Shown here: piece by piece, positions 49,637 to 58,312 of the stretch | Layout of the letters: each line of letters opens with the position of its first letter | Numbering within the stretch: position 1 is the first letter of the stretch | Assembly (NCBI RefSeq): GCF_014204935.1 | Contig: NZ_JACHMJ010000001.1 | Span: forward strand, 806,001 to 870,000 | Origin: Conyzicola lurida | Lineage (GTDB): Bacteria > Actinomycetota > Actinomycetes > Actinomycetales > Microbacteriaceae | Length of the DNA: 64,000 nt | Reading direction: 5' to 3' | Translations under genes and position numbers: made by a program | The notes under the pieces: generated by a model | Database searches by the model: none | Seen by the model: the letters and a program-made list of their open reading frames with translations, nothing else | Told to the model about the DNA's origin: nothing

Positions 49637-50071
49637 ATGAGCAACGTGCTTGAACTTGCACAGATCAATCTGCACGGGTCGGCCACGACCCCCGCGGAAG
49701 CGATCGACGAAGTAGGAAAGCTGCTCGTCGCCTCGGGCGCCGTGACCGACGATTACATCGCCTTCATGCACGACCGTGAAGCGACCGTATCGACGTACAT
49801 GGGCAACTTCCTGGCTATTCCGCACGGCACGAACGAGGGCAAGGACACGATCTCGAAGTCCGCGCTCTCGTTCGTGCGGTACGACAACCCCATCGACTGG
49901 GGCGGCAACGAGGTGCGATTCGTCGTCGGCATCGCCGGCAAGGACGGCGGCCACATGGAGGTCCTGTCCTCCATCGCCATCGTGTTCAGCGAGGACGACG
50001 ACGTGGCCAAGCTGCTCGCCGCCCAGACCCCCGAAGAAATCATGGAGATCCTCGGGGACGTGAACGCGTGA
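49637..50071 (+). CDS. mtlF: PTS mannitol IIA component
   Basis: A 144-residue IIA of the mannitol/fructose class. The phosphohistidine His63 lies in [15 protein letters not shown], matching His65 of the E. coli IIA domain. It accepts phosphate from HPr and passes it to the IIB domain of MtlA. AGGAAGAAAGAGG precedes the start. The stop overlaps mtlD by 4 bp (GTGA). Confidence 0.94.
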   Translation: MSNVLELAQINLHGSATTPAEAIDEVGKLLVASGAVTDDYIAFMHDREATVSTYMGNFLAIPHGTNEGKDTISKSALSFVRYDNPIDWGGNEVRFVVGIAGKDGGHMEVLSSIAIVFSEDDDVAKLLAAQTPEEIMEILGDVNA

Positions 50072-51192
50072 AGGCCGTACATTTCGGCGCCGGAAACATC
50101 GGCCGCGGCTTCGTCGGGCTGATCCTGCACAAGGCCGGCTACGAGGTCGTCTTCGCCGACGTCAACGCCGAGCTCATCGACGCCCTCGCGTCGACGCCGA
50201 GCTACGTCGTGACCGAGGTCGGCGACGGCGGCACCGAGTGGACCGTCGACAACTACCGCGCCCTCAACAGCGCCACCCACGAGGACGACGTCGTCGCCGA
50301 GATCGCGTCGGCCGACATCGTCACCACTGCCGTCGGACCGAACGTCCTACGCTTCGTCGCCCCGCTCATCGCGAAGGCGATCGAACAGCGCTCCGCCGAC
50401 CTCGCGCCGCTCGTCGTAATGGCGTGCGAGAACGCGATCAACGCCACCGACCTGCTGCGCATCGAGGTCGAGAAGACCCTCCCGGGCGCGGGCGCCGTCT
50501 TCGCCAACACGGCGGTCGACCGCATCGTCCCCGGCCAGGACCCCGACGCCGGACTCAACGTCACCGTCGAGTCCTTCTTCGAGTGGGCCATCGAGAGCAC
50601 CCCGTTCGGTGACTCGACCCCCGTGATCCCCGACGCCCACTTCGTCGAGGACCTCGCCCCCTACATCGAGCGCAAGCTCTTCACCGTCAACACGGGACAC
50701 GCCACCGCCGCGTACCACGGCTTCGCGGCCGGAGTCGCGTCGATGTCGGACGCCTTCTCCACGCCGGCGATCGCCGACGAGGTGCGGGCAGTGCTCGCCG
50801 AGACCAAGGCCCTCCTCGTGGCGAAGCACGGCTTCGACCCCGAGGTGCAGCAGGCGTACATCGACAAGAACATGGTGCGTTTCGCGAACCCGCAGCTGAG
50901 CGACACCGTCGACCGTGTCGGTCGCCAGCCGCTGCGCAAACTGAGCCGCAACGAGCGCTTCGTCGGCCCGGCGGCGGAGCTCGCGGAACGCGGCATCCCG
51001 TCTGATGCCCTCGTGCGCACCATGGGCGTCGCCCTGAAGTTCGACGTGCCGGAGGACCCGCAGAGCGTCGAGCTGCAGCAGCTGCTCGCGACCGCGACCC
51101 CCGAGGAGTTCGTGGCGCAGGTCACCGGCCTCGACGAGTCGCACCCGCTCTACGCCGCCGTCGTCTCCGTCGTCCGTGCCCACACGAGCTGA
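50068..51192 (+). CDS. mtlD: Mannitol-1-phosphate 5-dehydrogenase
   Basis: A 374-residue NAD-dependent polyol dehydrogenase converting mannitol-1-phosphate to fructose-6-phosphate. The N-terminus is the Rossmann fold [16 protein letters not shown]. The C-terminal domain carries the catalytic signature [16 protein letters not shown] (family Lys, Asn and His). GTG start, coupled to mtlF through a 4-bp overlap. It completes the mannitol operon. Confidence 0.96.
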   Translation: MKAVHFGAGNIGRGFVGLILHKAGYEVVFADVNAELIDALASTPSYVVTEVGDGGTEWTVDNYRALNSATHEDDVVAEIASADIVTTAVGPNVLRFVAPLIAKAIEQRSADLAPLVVMACENAINATDLLRIEVEKTLPGAGAVFANTAVDRIVPGQDPDAGLNVTVESFFEWAIESTPFGDSTPVIPDAHFVEDLAPYIERKLFTVNTGHATAAYHGFAAGVASMSDAFSTPAIADEVRAVLAETKALLVAKHGFDPEVQQAYIDKNMVRFANPQLSDTVDRVGRQPLRKLSRNERFVGPAAELAERGIPSDALVRTMGVALKFDVPEDPQSVELQQLLATATPEEFVAQVTGLDESHPLYAAVVSVVRAHTS

Positions 51193-51232
51193 GCCCACAC
51201 GGCCCGCCCCACGCACGCCCTAGGCTGAGGGG

Positions 51233-52033
51233 ATGAGCCTTCCCGAGTCCGCGATCGCCGTCGCCCAATTCGCGCCGGTCGCGGATTCGGCGGCGAACCT
51301 CGCCAGCATCCGCCTCCTCGCCGAACGCGCGGCGGGCAGGGGAGCGACGCTCGTCGTGTTCCCCGAATACTCGTCGTATTTCACGCCCACGCTCGATCAG
51401 GGCTTTGTGGATGCCGCGGAAGAGGTTGACGGCCCGTTCGTCACCGGGCTCGCCGCCCTCGCCGCCGAGCTGGGTGTACACCTCGTGGCGGGTCTCGTCG
51501 AGAAGACCGGGGAGGCGTCGCGGTTCTCGAACACCCTGGTCGTCCTGGACCCGGCCGGTCAGCTCATCGCGGTGTACCGCAAGATCCACCTCTACGACGC
51601 GTTCGGCGGCAAGGAGTCGGACTGGGTCGTCCCGGGGCCCCTCGACGCACCGCAGACCTTCGGATGGGGCGGCTTCACCGTCGGGTTGCAGACCTGCTAC
51701 GACATCCGCTTCCCCGAAGTCACCCGCCGTCTCGTCGACGCGGGCGCCGACCTCGTGCTCGTTCCGGCCGAGTGGGTCCGCGGCCCGCTCAAAGAGCACC
51801 ACTGGCGCACCCTGCTGACCGCCCGCGCCATCGAGAATACGGTGTACCTCGCGGCCGCCGACCAGGCGCCGCCGATCGGATCCGGCAACAGCATGGTGCT
51901 CGACCCGATGGGCATCGAACTCGCCACAGTCGGGGAATCCACAGATATAGCGGTCGCATGGGTCTCGCCGCAACGAATCGCCGAAACCCGCGTAATAAAC
52001 CCCGCATTAGTTCTCCGACGCCTCGGTAAATGA
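51233..52033 (+). CDS. Carbon-nitrogen hydrolase (nitrilase superfamily)
   Basis: A 266-residue amidase-type enzyme with the complete Glu-Lys-Cys triad: Glu45 in VVFPEYSSYF, Lys117 in VYRKIHLYDAF and Cys155 in GLQTCYDIRFPE. The DAFGGKESD and WVRGPLKEHHWRTL segments resemble the omega-amidase/Nit-like branch, where deaminated glutathione or omega-amides are substrates; the exact one is unknown. TAGGCT lies at 51221-51226, six bases ahead of the ATG, so the mRNA is probably leaderless and separate from the mtl operon. The receiver-deacetylase fusion follows 59 bp downstream. Confidence 0.9.
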   Translation: MSLPESAIAVAQFAPVADSAANLASIRLLAERAAGRGATLVVFPEYSSYFTPTLDQGFVDAAEEVDGPFVTGLAALAAELGVHLVAGLVEKTGEASRFSNTLVVLDPAGQLIAVYRKIHLYDAFGGKESDWVVPGPLDAPQTFGWGGFTVGLQTCYDIRFPEVTRRLVDAGADLVLVPAEWVRGPLKEHHWRTLLTARAIENTVYLAAADQAPPIGSGNSMVLDPMGIELATVGESTDIAVAWVSPQRIAETRVINPALVLRRLGK

Positions 52034-52092
52034 ACCCGGGGGCCGTCGCCGTCGAATAGAGTTAGCGAAGTACTTTCGGGGGAGGACCTGCC

Positions 52093-53136
52093 ATGGCCGA
52101 GGCCTATCGAGTTGTGATCGTCGAAGACGACGCTGACGTCGCGTTCTACACCAAGACGGTGTTGGAGAAGCGAGCGGGATGCGTGGCGGTTACCGTCGCC
52201 GACCCGTTCCTCGCGCGCGCCGTCATCGCGGAGTTCGGTCCCGACGTCGTCGTGACCGACATCGAGATGCCCGGCATGACCGGCCTCGAGCTCATCCAGC
52301 AGATCCGGGCGGACAAGCCCGAACTGCCCATCATCGTGATGACCGCGCACATCTCGGTCGACTACGCCGTCGGCGCGCTGCAGGCCCAGGCCGACGAGTT
52401 CCTGCTCAAGCCGATCGGCGCGTCCGACCTGGTTTCCGCGGTCACGCGCCTCGCGTCGGAGGGCCGCCTCACCGAGGCCACCGACCGTCCGCGCCGCCAC
52501 ATCCTCGCCATCGGCGCCTACCCCGACGACGTCGAGATCGGCGTCGGCGGAATCCTCGCGGCCCACCGTGCGGATGGCGACACCGTCACCATCCTGACCC
52601 TCGCCCGCACGCGCGACGACGACACGATCACCGATTCGCAGCATGAGTCGCTGGCTGCGGCAGAACTGCTCGGCGCGCGTCTGTTCCTCGAAGACCTGCA
52701 GGGCGGCGACATCCTCAACGGCGCAGCCGTCGAACTCATCGAGCGTGTCGTCCGCGAGGTCGGCCCGACCACCGTGTACACGCACAGCCCGAACGACAGC
52801 GACCCCGTGCACCGCGCAGTGTTCGAGGCGGCGACGGTCGCCGCGCACACCGTGCCCGGCTTCGCGTCATTCCAGAGCCCCTCGGCCACGATCGACTTCC
52901 GCCCGTCGAAGTTCGTCTCGATCGACGGACACACCGACACCAAGCTCGCACTACTGGCGAACTACGCGTCGCAGGCCGACCACCGCGACTACCTCGAAGC
53001 CGAATCGGTGCTCGCCAACGCGCGCTACTGGGCCCGCTACGGTGACGGCGCGACCGTCGAGCCGCTCGAGGTCGTCCGCGAACAGTCCGACGAATCCACC
53101 TCGGGCCTCACGGCATCCGACGCAGCGCGACCGTAG
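52093..53136 (+). CDS. Response regulator fused to a PIG-L/LmbE deacetylase
   Basis: A 347-residue fusion. Residues 1-125 are a receiver domain: acidic pair IVEDDADV, phospho-acceptor Asp56 in VVVTDIEMPGMTG, Thr in MTAHIS and Lys in LLKPIG. Residues about 135-310 are a PIG-L-type deacetylase: AIGAYPDDVEIGVGGILA, with the DDxE metal/catalytic motif, and YTHSPNDSDPVHRAV. The first metal-binding His of the usual AHPDD motif is Tyr143 here (TAC, one base from CAC). PIG-L enzymes remove acetyl from N-acetylglucosamine-containing conjugates. GGGAGG precedes the ATG. The next two genes encode a second receiver and a kinase. Confidence 0.88.
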   Translation: MAEAYRVVIVEDDADVAFYTKTVLEKRAGCVAVTVADPFLARAVIAEFGPDVVVTDIEMPGMTGLELIQQIRADKPELPIIVMTAHISVDYAVGALQAQADEFLLKPIGASDLVSAVTRLASEGRLTEATDRPRRHILAIGAYPDDVEIGVGGILAAHRADGDTVTILTLARTRDDDTITDSQHESLAAAELLGARLFLEDLQGGDILNGAAVELIERVVREVGPTTVYTHSPNDSDPVHRAVFEAATVAAHTVPGFASFQSPSATIDFRPSKFVSIDGHTDTKLALLANYASQADHRDYLEAESVLANARYWARYGDGATVEPLEVVREQSDESTSGLTASDAARP

Positions 53137-53163
53137 GCCATCATTACCATTCACGACATCGCA

Positions 53164-53541
53164 ATGACCGACAGCATCCACGACTCGCGCGTGCGGGTGC
53201 TGATCGTGGACGACAGCGAAGACCAGCGTCACCTGCTCCGCCGTTATTTCGAGCGCGCGGGCTGCACCGTGGTCGTCGCCGCCACGGCGGAGGACGCGAT
53301 TGTCGCCTACGGCGAGGACATCCCCGACCTCGCGGTCATCGACCTGATCCTTCCCGGCATGGACGGATGGGAACTGACCCTGCGACTGCGCACGGACAAC
53401 CCCGACTGCGCCATCGCCATCACTTCCGTGCTCGACGAAGAGGATTATCCGACGGCGCAGGCGGCCCTGCCGAAGCCCGTCACGGGCGCGCAGATTCGTC
53501 AGGTGCTACGCGACTGGGTTCCCAAGTGGACCGAGTCGTAA
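53164..53541 (+). CDS. Single-domain response regulator
   Basis: A 125-residue stand-alone receiver domain: IVDDSEDQRHLL (acidic pair), Asp60 in AVIDLILPGMDGWEL, Ser in AITSVLDE and Lys in LPKPVTGAQI. No output domain, so it either relays phosphate (as in a phosphorelay) or binds a partner. It lies between the receiver-deacetylase gene and the kinase, which overlaps its 3' end by 16 bp. It may act as a phosphate sink or an intermediate to the deacetylase receiver. Confidence 0.9.
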   Translation: MTDSIHDSRVRVLIVDDSEDQRHLLRRYFERAGCTVVVAATAEDAIVAYGEDIPDLAVIDLILPGMDGWELTLRLRTDNPDCAIAITSVLDEEDYPTAQAALPKPVTGAQIRQVLRDWVPKWTES

Positions 53542-55286
53542 GGGCCTATCGTTTCGTCCGCGATTCCATCCGCGTCGACCAACCTTCCCCGTTCCTCAAG
53601 CAGGCACCGATGGCGGTGGCCTTCTTCGCCGCCGTCGTGCTCGTGCTGGTTTCGCCGAACATCGACTTCACCGTCTGGCCGGCTGCGCTCCTCGGCATGT
53701 GGGGCATCATCATCGCCACGGCGATTTCAGCCCTCTTCAGCTACCAGCCGTCGCTCAGCCGGCTCGCGATCCTCGTGCCGGTGCTCGACCTGCTGGCCCT
53801 CAGCCTCTTCCGTGCCGGTACGGGCGGCGGCGCGTCCCCGTTCAGCTCGCTCATCATCATCCCCGTGGTCTGGATCGCGGCCGAACACGGGCGCCGCTAC
53901 ATCTTCATCGCCGCGCTCGGCACCGCCGTCGCCCTCAGCGACCTGTTCGGGTTCGGCGCCACGGCGACCCAGAACGACCTCCTGCGGTCGGTCTTCGCCC
54001 CGGTCATTTTCGCCATGGCCGCGGCGATCATCAACGAGCTCTCCCGCCAGGGTCGCGTGCAGGTCGAATCGATCCGCCGACTCGCCGAAGAACGCGAGCT
54101 CATGCTGCGTGGGGCCGAGGACTACACAAAGCGCCTGCGCGAGAACGAGGCGCAATTGCGGGCTGCCGACAAGCTGACCCGCAGTGTGCTCGACGCCGTC
54201 ACCGAGCAGTCGGTCATCGGTACCGATGTCACCGGCCGTATCGACGTCTGGAACCCGGGCGCCGAGCGTATGCTCGGCCTCATCGCCGCCGAGACCCAGA
54301 ACAAGCGCTTCATCTACGAGTTCCATCTCGACGAGGAGCTTGACGAGCGCTCGCGCGAGTTGAACTACCCGCCCGGAGAGACCGTGCTCACCCCCGGCTT
54401 CTCGGCGCTGGTCGAATCGGCGCGACTCGGCACTCCCGAGGTGCGCCAGTGGACCTATCGCCGCACCGACGGCCTGCAGCTCGCTGTCGAGGTCGCCGTC
54501 ACCCGCCGCGTCAACGACGCGGGCGAGACGGCCGGCTACCTGTTCGTCGCCACCGACGTGACCCAGGCGCTCGAGGTCTCCCGCCTCAAGGACGAGTTCG
54601 TCGGACTCATCTCGCACGAACTCCGCACGCCGCTCAGCTCGATCCTCGGCTACCTCGAACTCATGCGCGACGACGCCGACGATCCGCTCTCCGACGAGCA
54701 GATGATGTACCTCGGCATCGCGGAGCGCAACGCGCACCGACTGCTCCGCCTCGTGGGCGACCTGCTCTTCACGGCCCAGGTCGGTGCGAACTCGTTCTCC
54801 ATCGATGTGGCGAGGCTGGATGTCGCACCAATCGTGCGCGCATCGATCGAGTCGGCGACGCCGGTGGCGACGGCCCAGAACGTGAGTATCTCTGCGACCG
54901 TTCTCGACGGCGTCGCGGTCGTGATGGGCGACGTCACGCGCATCGGCCAGGCGGTCGACAACCTGCTGTCGAACGCCATCAAGTTCACGCCGCGCGGCGG
55001 CAGCGTGGCGATCACGCTGACGTGCGACGGTGACAACGTCATCATCCGCCTCACCGACACCGGAATGGGCATCCCCGCAGGCGAGCTCGACCAGCTTTTC
55101 TCGCGCTTCTTCCGGGCCTCGACAGCGACGCGGGCAGCAGTCCCGGGAGTCGGTCTCGGACTGACCATCACCAAGGCGATCGTCGACGCGCACGGGGGAG
55201 ACCTCGACGTCGAGAGCGAGGTCGGCGTCGGGACCACGTTCATCGTGCGCCTGCCGAAGGCCGCCGACGAGGTAGCCGCCGCCTGA
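53526..55286 (+). CDS. Membrane sensor histidine kinase with PAS domain
   Basis: A 586-residue kinase. Residues about 28-175 hold five or six membrane helices, followed by a short coiled coil (EERELMLRGAEDYTKRLREN), a PAS domain (230-345, VIGTDVTGRIDVWNPGAERM), HisKA with His364 in GLISHELRTPLSSILGYL, and HATPase with NLLSNAIKF, DTGMGIP and GVGLGLTITK. It lacks a large periplasmic domain, so it senses within the membrane or through PAS. The GTG at 53526 gives a 16-bp overlap with the response regulator; an ATG at 53610 would remove most of the pre-helix segment. It is the natural phosphodonor of both receivers. Confidence 0.9.
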   Translation: MDRVVRAYRFVRDSIRVDQPSPFLKQAPMAVAFFAAVVLVLVSPNIDFTVWPAALLGMWGIIIATAISALFSYQPSLSRLAILVPVLDLLALSLFRAGTGGGASPFSSLIIIPVVWIAAEHGRRYIFIAALGTAVALSDLFGFGATATQNDLLRSVFAPVIFAMAAAIINELSRQGRVQVESIRRLAEERELMLRGAEDYTKRLRENEAQLRAADKLTRSVLDAVTEQSVIGTDVTGRIDVWNPGAERMLGLIAAETQNKRFIYEFHLDEELDERSRELNYPPGETVLTPGFSALVESARLGTPEVRQWTYRRTDGLQLAVEVAVTRRVNDAGETAGYLFVATDVTQALEVSRLKDEFVGLISHELRTPLSSILGYLELMRDDADDPLSDEQMMYLGIAERNAHRLLRLVGDLLFTAQVGANSFSIDVARLDVAPIVRASIESATPVATAQNVSISATVLDGVAVVMGDVTRIGQAVDNLLSNAIKFTPRGGSVAITLTCDGDNVIIRLTDTGMGIPAGELDQLFSRFFRASTATRAAVPGVGLGLTITKAIVDAHGGDLDVESEVGVGTTFIVRLPKAADEVAAA

Positions 55287-55324
55287 CCCGGCACCCCACG
55301 GTCATCGGTCGTCCGTCGATCACC

Positions 55325-55412
55325 GTGCGTCCGTTTGTGCGACGCTCAGCGTCGTCGAGCGCGCGGAGGTTTGTAGCGCGTCGGCTGAGGTTTGTGGCGC
55401 GCGCGGACGCAC
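55325..55412. repeat. Structured intergenic region between kinase and aminotransferase
   Basis: The 194-bp gap between two convergent genes contains outer arms GTGCGTCCG (55325-55333) and CGGACGCAC (55404-55412), which enclose a near-perfect direct repeat, GAGGTTTGTAGCGCG (55366-55380) and GAGGTTTGTGGCGCG (55387-55401). A hairpin, CGACGCTCAGCGTCG, lies inside near 55340. It is followed by GACGCGC tandem units around 55450-55465. It may be a terminator or a regulatory structure. No coding potential is convincing. Confidence 0.5.
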
Positions 55413-55480
55413 GAACAGGCGCGCCCGCGACAACGCTCCGCGCTCCGCGCGACGCGCGACGCGCGACCCGTGATATGGCG

Positions 55481-56677
55481 TCAGTGGGCGAGCGCTGCCA
55501 GCCGGCCGACTGCATCCTCGAGCACCGATTCGCGCTTGCAGTACGCGAATCGCACGAGGGAGGCGTACTCGGGACGGTTGTCGTGCCGCACGAACGCGCT
55601 GATCGGTACCGCGACGACCCCGGCCAGCTCCGGCATCCGGCGGCAGAAGTCTTCGGCGTCGGCGAAGCCGAGGGGTGCGGCATCCGCCACCACGAAGTAG
55701 CCGCCCTGCGGCTGGGTGACGGTGAAACCGGCAGCGACGAGGCCGGCCGAGAGCACGTCGCGCTTGTGCTTGAGGCTCGCGGCGACTCCGGTGAAGAACG
55801 AGTCGGGCAGGCCGAGCCCCACGGCGATCGCGGGCTGGAAGGGTGCCCCGTTGACGAAGGTCAGGAACTGCTTGACCGCGAGGATCGAGACGACGAGCTC
55901 CGGGGGAGCGACGATCCAGCCGATCTTCCACCCGGTGGTGTTGAACGTCTTGCCGGCGCTCGAGATGGTGACGGTGCGTTCGCGGGCACCCGGCAGGGTC
56001 GCGACGGGCACGTGCGGCGCGTCGAACACGAGGTGCTCGTACACCTCGTCCGTGACGATGACAGCGTCGTGCTTCGTCGCGAGTTCGACGATGAGCTGCA
56101 GGGTCTCCCGCGGCAGCACGGTGCCGGTCGGGTTGTGCGGGTTGTTGATCAGGATGAGACGGGTACGGTCGGTGATCGCCGCACGTAGGTCGTCGTGGTC
56201 GGGCTGGAACGCGGGAGCCCGGAGCGCGACGGTGACGTGCTTCGCGCCGCCGAGGCCGACGATCGCGCCGTAGGAGTCGTAGAACGGTTCGAGAGTGACG
56301 ACCTCGTCGCCCGGTTCGGTGAGGGCGAGGATCGTCGAGGCCAGCGCCTCGGTCGCGCCCGCGGTGACGAGCACCTCGCGGTCGGCGTCCACGTCGAGCC
56401 CGTAGAAGCGCTTCTGGTGGTCGGCGATCGCGTGGCGTAGCACGGGCATCCCGGTGCCGGGCGGGTACTGGTTGATGCCGTCGCTGATGGCCTGGCGGGC
56501 GGCCTCGAGCACCTCGACCGGGCCGTCCTCGTCTGGGAAACCCTGCCCGAGGTTGATCGCACCCGTGCGAATGGCGAGTGCGGACATTTCCGCGAAAATC
56601 GTGGGGCGCAGTTGCCCGTCGGCGCCGAGGAGCATGGCTCCGCGTGCGGCCTGCTGCCAAGAACCGGAGACTGTCAT
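55481..56677 (-). CDS. Class I/II pyridoxal-phosphate aminotransferase
   Basis: A 398-residue fold-type I aminotransferase. Landmarks: INLGQGFPDEDGP, INQYPPGTGMPVLRHAIAD, VTAGATEALAS, INNPHNPTGTVL (Asn), VIVTDEVYEHLVF (Asp/Tyr) and the PLP lysine in ISSAGKTFNTTGWKIGW. It resembles mycobacterial DapC-like and kynurenine/glutamine transaminase-like enzymes; given the nitrilase-family amidase 3.5 kb away (an omega-amidase type), a glutamine transaminase role is conceivable, but this is inference. It is a single gene on the minus strand. Confidence 0.88.
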   Translation of the reverse strand: MTVSGSWQQAARGAMLLGADGQLRPTIFAEMSALAIRTGAINLGQGFPDEDGPVEVLEAARQAISDGINQYPPGTGMPVLRHAIADHQKRFYGLDVDADREVLVTAGATEALASTILALTEPGDEVVTLEPFYDSYGAIVGLGGAKHVTVALRAPAFQPDHDDLRAAITDRTRLILINNPHNPTGTVLPRETLQLIVELATKHDAVIVTDEVYEHLVFDAPHVPVATLPGARERTVTISSAGKTFNTTGWKIGWIVAPPELVVSILAVKQFLTFVNGAPFQPAIAVGLGLPDSFFTGVAASLKHKRDVLSAGLVAAGFTVTQPQGGYFVVADAAPLGFADAEDFCRRMPELAGVVAVPISAFVRHDNRPEYASLVRFAYCKRESVLEDAVGRLAALAH

Positions 56678-56776
56678 CGTGCCTAAAAGCCTATCGACTC
56701 GGGCGATGGCCGAACGCCGCGTGCGGGCTGTGGATAAGTTCCGAGGCTCCCTCGCCGACTGATCTACCGTGATGGG

Positions 56777-57337
56777 ATGCGACCCCTCGTACGCGCAGCC
56801 GGACTAGCACTCGTCATCGGAGCTGCGCTGTCGTCGAGCGCGTGCGTGACTCAGACGGAGCCACAGCCTGAGCCGTCGCCCACCGAGTCTCCGCTGTTCG
56901 CCTCGGACGAGGAGGCGCTGGCGGCGGCGGAGGAAGCGTATCGCGCCTATCTGGACGTGGAGAACGTCATCTTTGCAGAGGGCGGTGTGCAACCAGAACG
57001 CATTGAGGAGGTGGCGGTTCGCGAGGCGCTTCAAGCGGCACGTGAAGGGTTCGAGTCTATGAAAGAAAAGGGTTATCGCGCGATCGGTGAAGCAGCCTTC
57101 GATTCAGTTGAGCTGCAGCAGTACGCGTCCAGCCAGGCCAGCGAACAAGATTTGGTTTTCGTGTACATGTGTTTGGACTTTACAAATCAAGACGTTCTCA
57201 ACCTCGAGAACAAGTCAGTCGTTAACCCCGATCGGCAAGATCGACAACCGGCTGAAGTTGGCTTTGACCGATCGGCGGATGGATCCGGCCTGATCTTGTC
57301 TTCAAGAAATCCGTGGACGGGAGAAGAGGTGTGTTGA
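56777..57337 (+). CDS. Hypothetical lipoprotein
   Basis: A 186-residue exported lipoprotein: a signal sequence with lipobox SSSAC (Cys23), a proline/glutamate spacer (TEPQPEPSPTESP) and a domain containing EEAYRAYLDVENVIFAEGG that resembles the small lipoproteins common in Microbacteriaceae. I recognise no named domain. TACCGT (56765-56770) lies six bases before the ATG. From about 56950 the sequence becomes AT-richer (about 50% GC in sampled 60-bp lines) with codons rare in the neighbours. The stop overlaps the next gene by 7 bp. Confidence 0.75.
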   Translation: MRPLVRAAGLALVIGAALSSSACVTQTEPQPEPSPTESPLFASDEEALAAAEEAYRAYLDVENVIFAEGGVQPERIEEVAVREALQAAREGFESMKEKGYRAIGEAAFDSVELQQYASSQASEQDLVFVYMCLDFTNQDVLNLENKSVVNPDRQDRQPAEVGFDRSADGSGLILSSRNPWTGEEVC

Positions 57338-58194
57338 ATACATCCATCCGAAAAGGGGCAATTCCGTTTTTCGTGTCCACGCTCGCTTCGCTTGCACTCG
57401 CACCGGTCGACCCGGCTTTATGTGATGCGCTTGAATTCACCCTTGGGGATTGTTCCCCTGCTATCAATGCGAACACGAATGGCGACGCTGTCGACATCAC
57501 CGCCACCGACAACAACAACGGCGGCTCCGGAACCCGTGGCGATTCCGGCGGCGGCCGCACCTACGTGCCCGCCGGCCCGCGCGTCCTCACCTGGGAGCAG
57601 ATCCAAGACCCGGCGGTCAACGCCACGATCGAAGAGACACAGATGTATCTCGTTTCCCACGGCTACGGATCCGTGCGTGACGACTTCATCACCGTGTCGG
57701 CCCCGCTGCCCGAGCTCACTCTCAGCGATATCGCGAGCTTCGCGCCGGGCGTCGGCTCGCAGCACATGGAACCGAGCGGCTGGATCGTCACCGGGCTGCC
57801 CACCAACTTCTACTCCGACTCGACGAACAGCACGGTGACCGGCACCCTGCTCGGCTACGCGGTGGCGGTGCGCTTCACGGCTGCGGCCTGGCGCTGGGAC
57901 TACGGCGACGGATCGAGCACCACCTCCTCGACACCGGGCGCGAGCTGGGCGGCTCTTGGGCTGCAGGAGTTCGACGCGACCGCGACCAGCCACGTCTTCG
58001 CGACGCCGGGCGCGTTCACCATCACGCTCTCCGTCGGGTTCTCCGCCGAGTACCAGTTCGCCGGGCAGCCGTGGAAGGCGATCGCGGGAACGCTGTGGGC
58101 CGATGCGCCGCCGCTGACAGCAGTGTCGGGCGACGCGGACACGGTGCTCGTGGCGCGCGATTGCCTCGCGAATCCGGGCGGTCCAGGCTGCTGA
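57331..58194 (+). CDS. Secreted PKD-like hypothetical protein
   Basis: A 287-residue exported protein, starting with a hydrophobic stretch (GAIPFFVSTLASLALAP), then a low-complexity Asn/Gly linker (NTNGDAVDITATDNNNGG). A C-terminal domain reads WRWDYGDGSSTTSST, then ATSHVFATPGAFTITLSV: the WDFGDG and H-x-x-x-x-PG pattern of a PKD domain. GTG 57331 is chosen because GAGAAGAGG lies just upstream; a GTG at 57313 extends it by six codons. It overlaps the lipoprotein gene and is likely co-transcribed. Composition jumps from AT-rich to normal near 57490. Confidence 0.72.
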   Translation: MLNTSIRKGAIPFFVSTLASLALAPVDPALCDALEFTLGDCSPAINANTNGDAVDITATDNNNGGSGTRGDSGGGRTYVPAGPRVLTWEQIQDPAVNATIEETQMYLVSHGYGSVRDDFITVSAPLPELTLSDIASFAPGVGSQHMEPSGWIVTGLPTNFYSDSTNSTVTGTLLGYAVAVRFTAAAWRWDYGDGSSTTSSTPGASWAALGLQEFDATATSHVFATPGAFTITLSVGFSAEYQFAGQPWKAIAGTLWADAPPLTAVSGDADTVLVARDCLANPGGPGC

Positions 58195-58312
58195 CCAAGG
58201 CTGCCGCGGGGGTGAAAAACGGTTATTCTCACAGCAGAGGTTTGCTCCCAGCGCTCGCATAGACAACGTTCAGCTTCGCGCGCAATGCTTACTTCGCTGG
58301 AAGGAGCACCTC

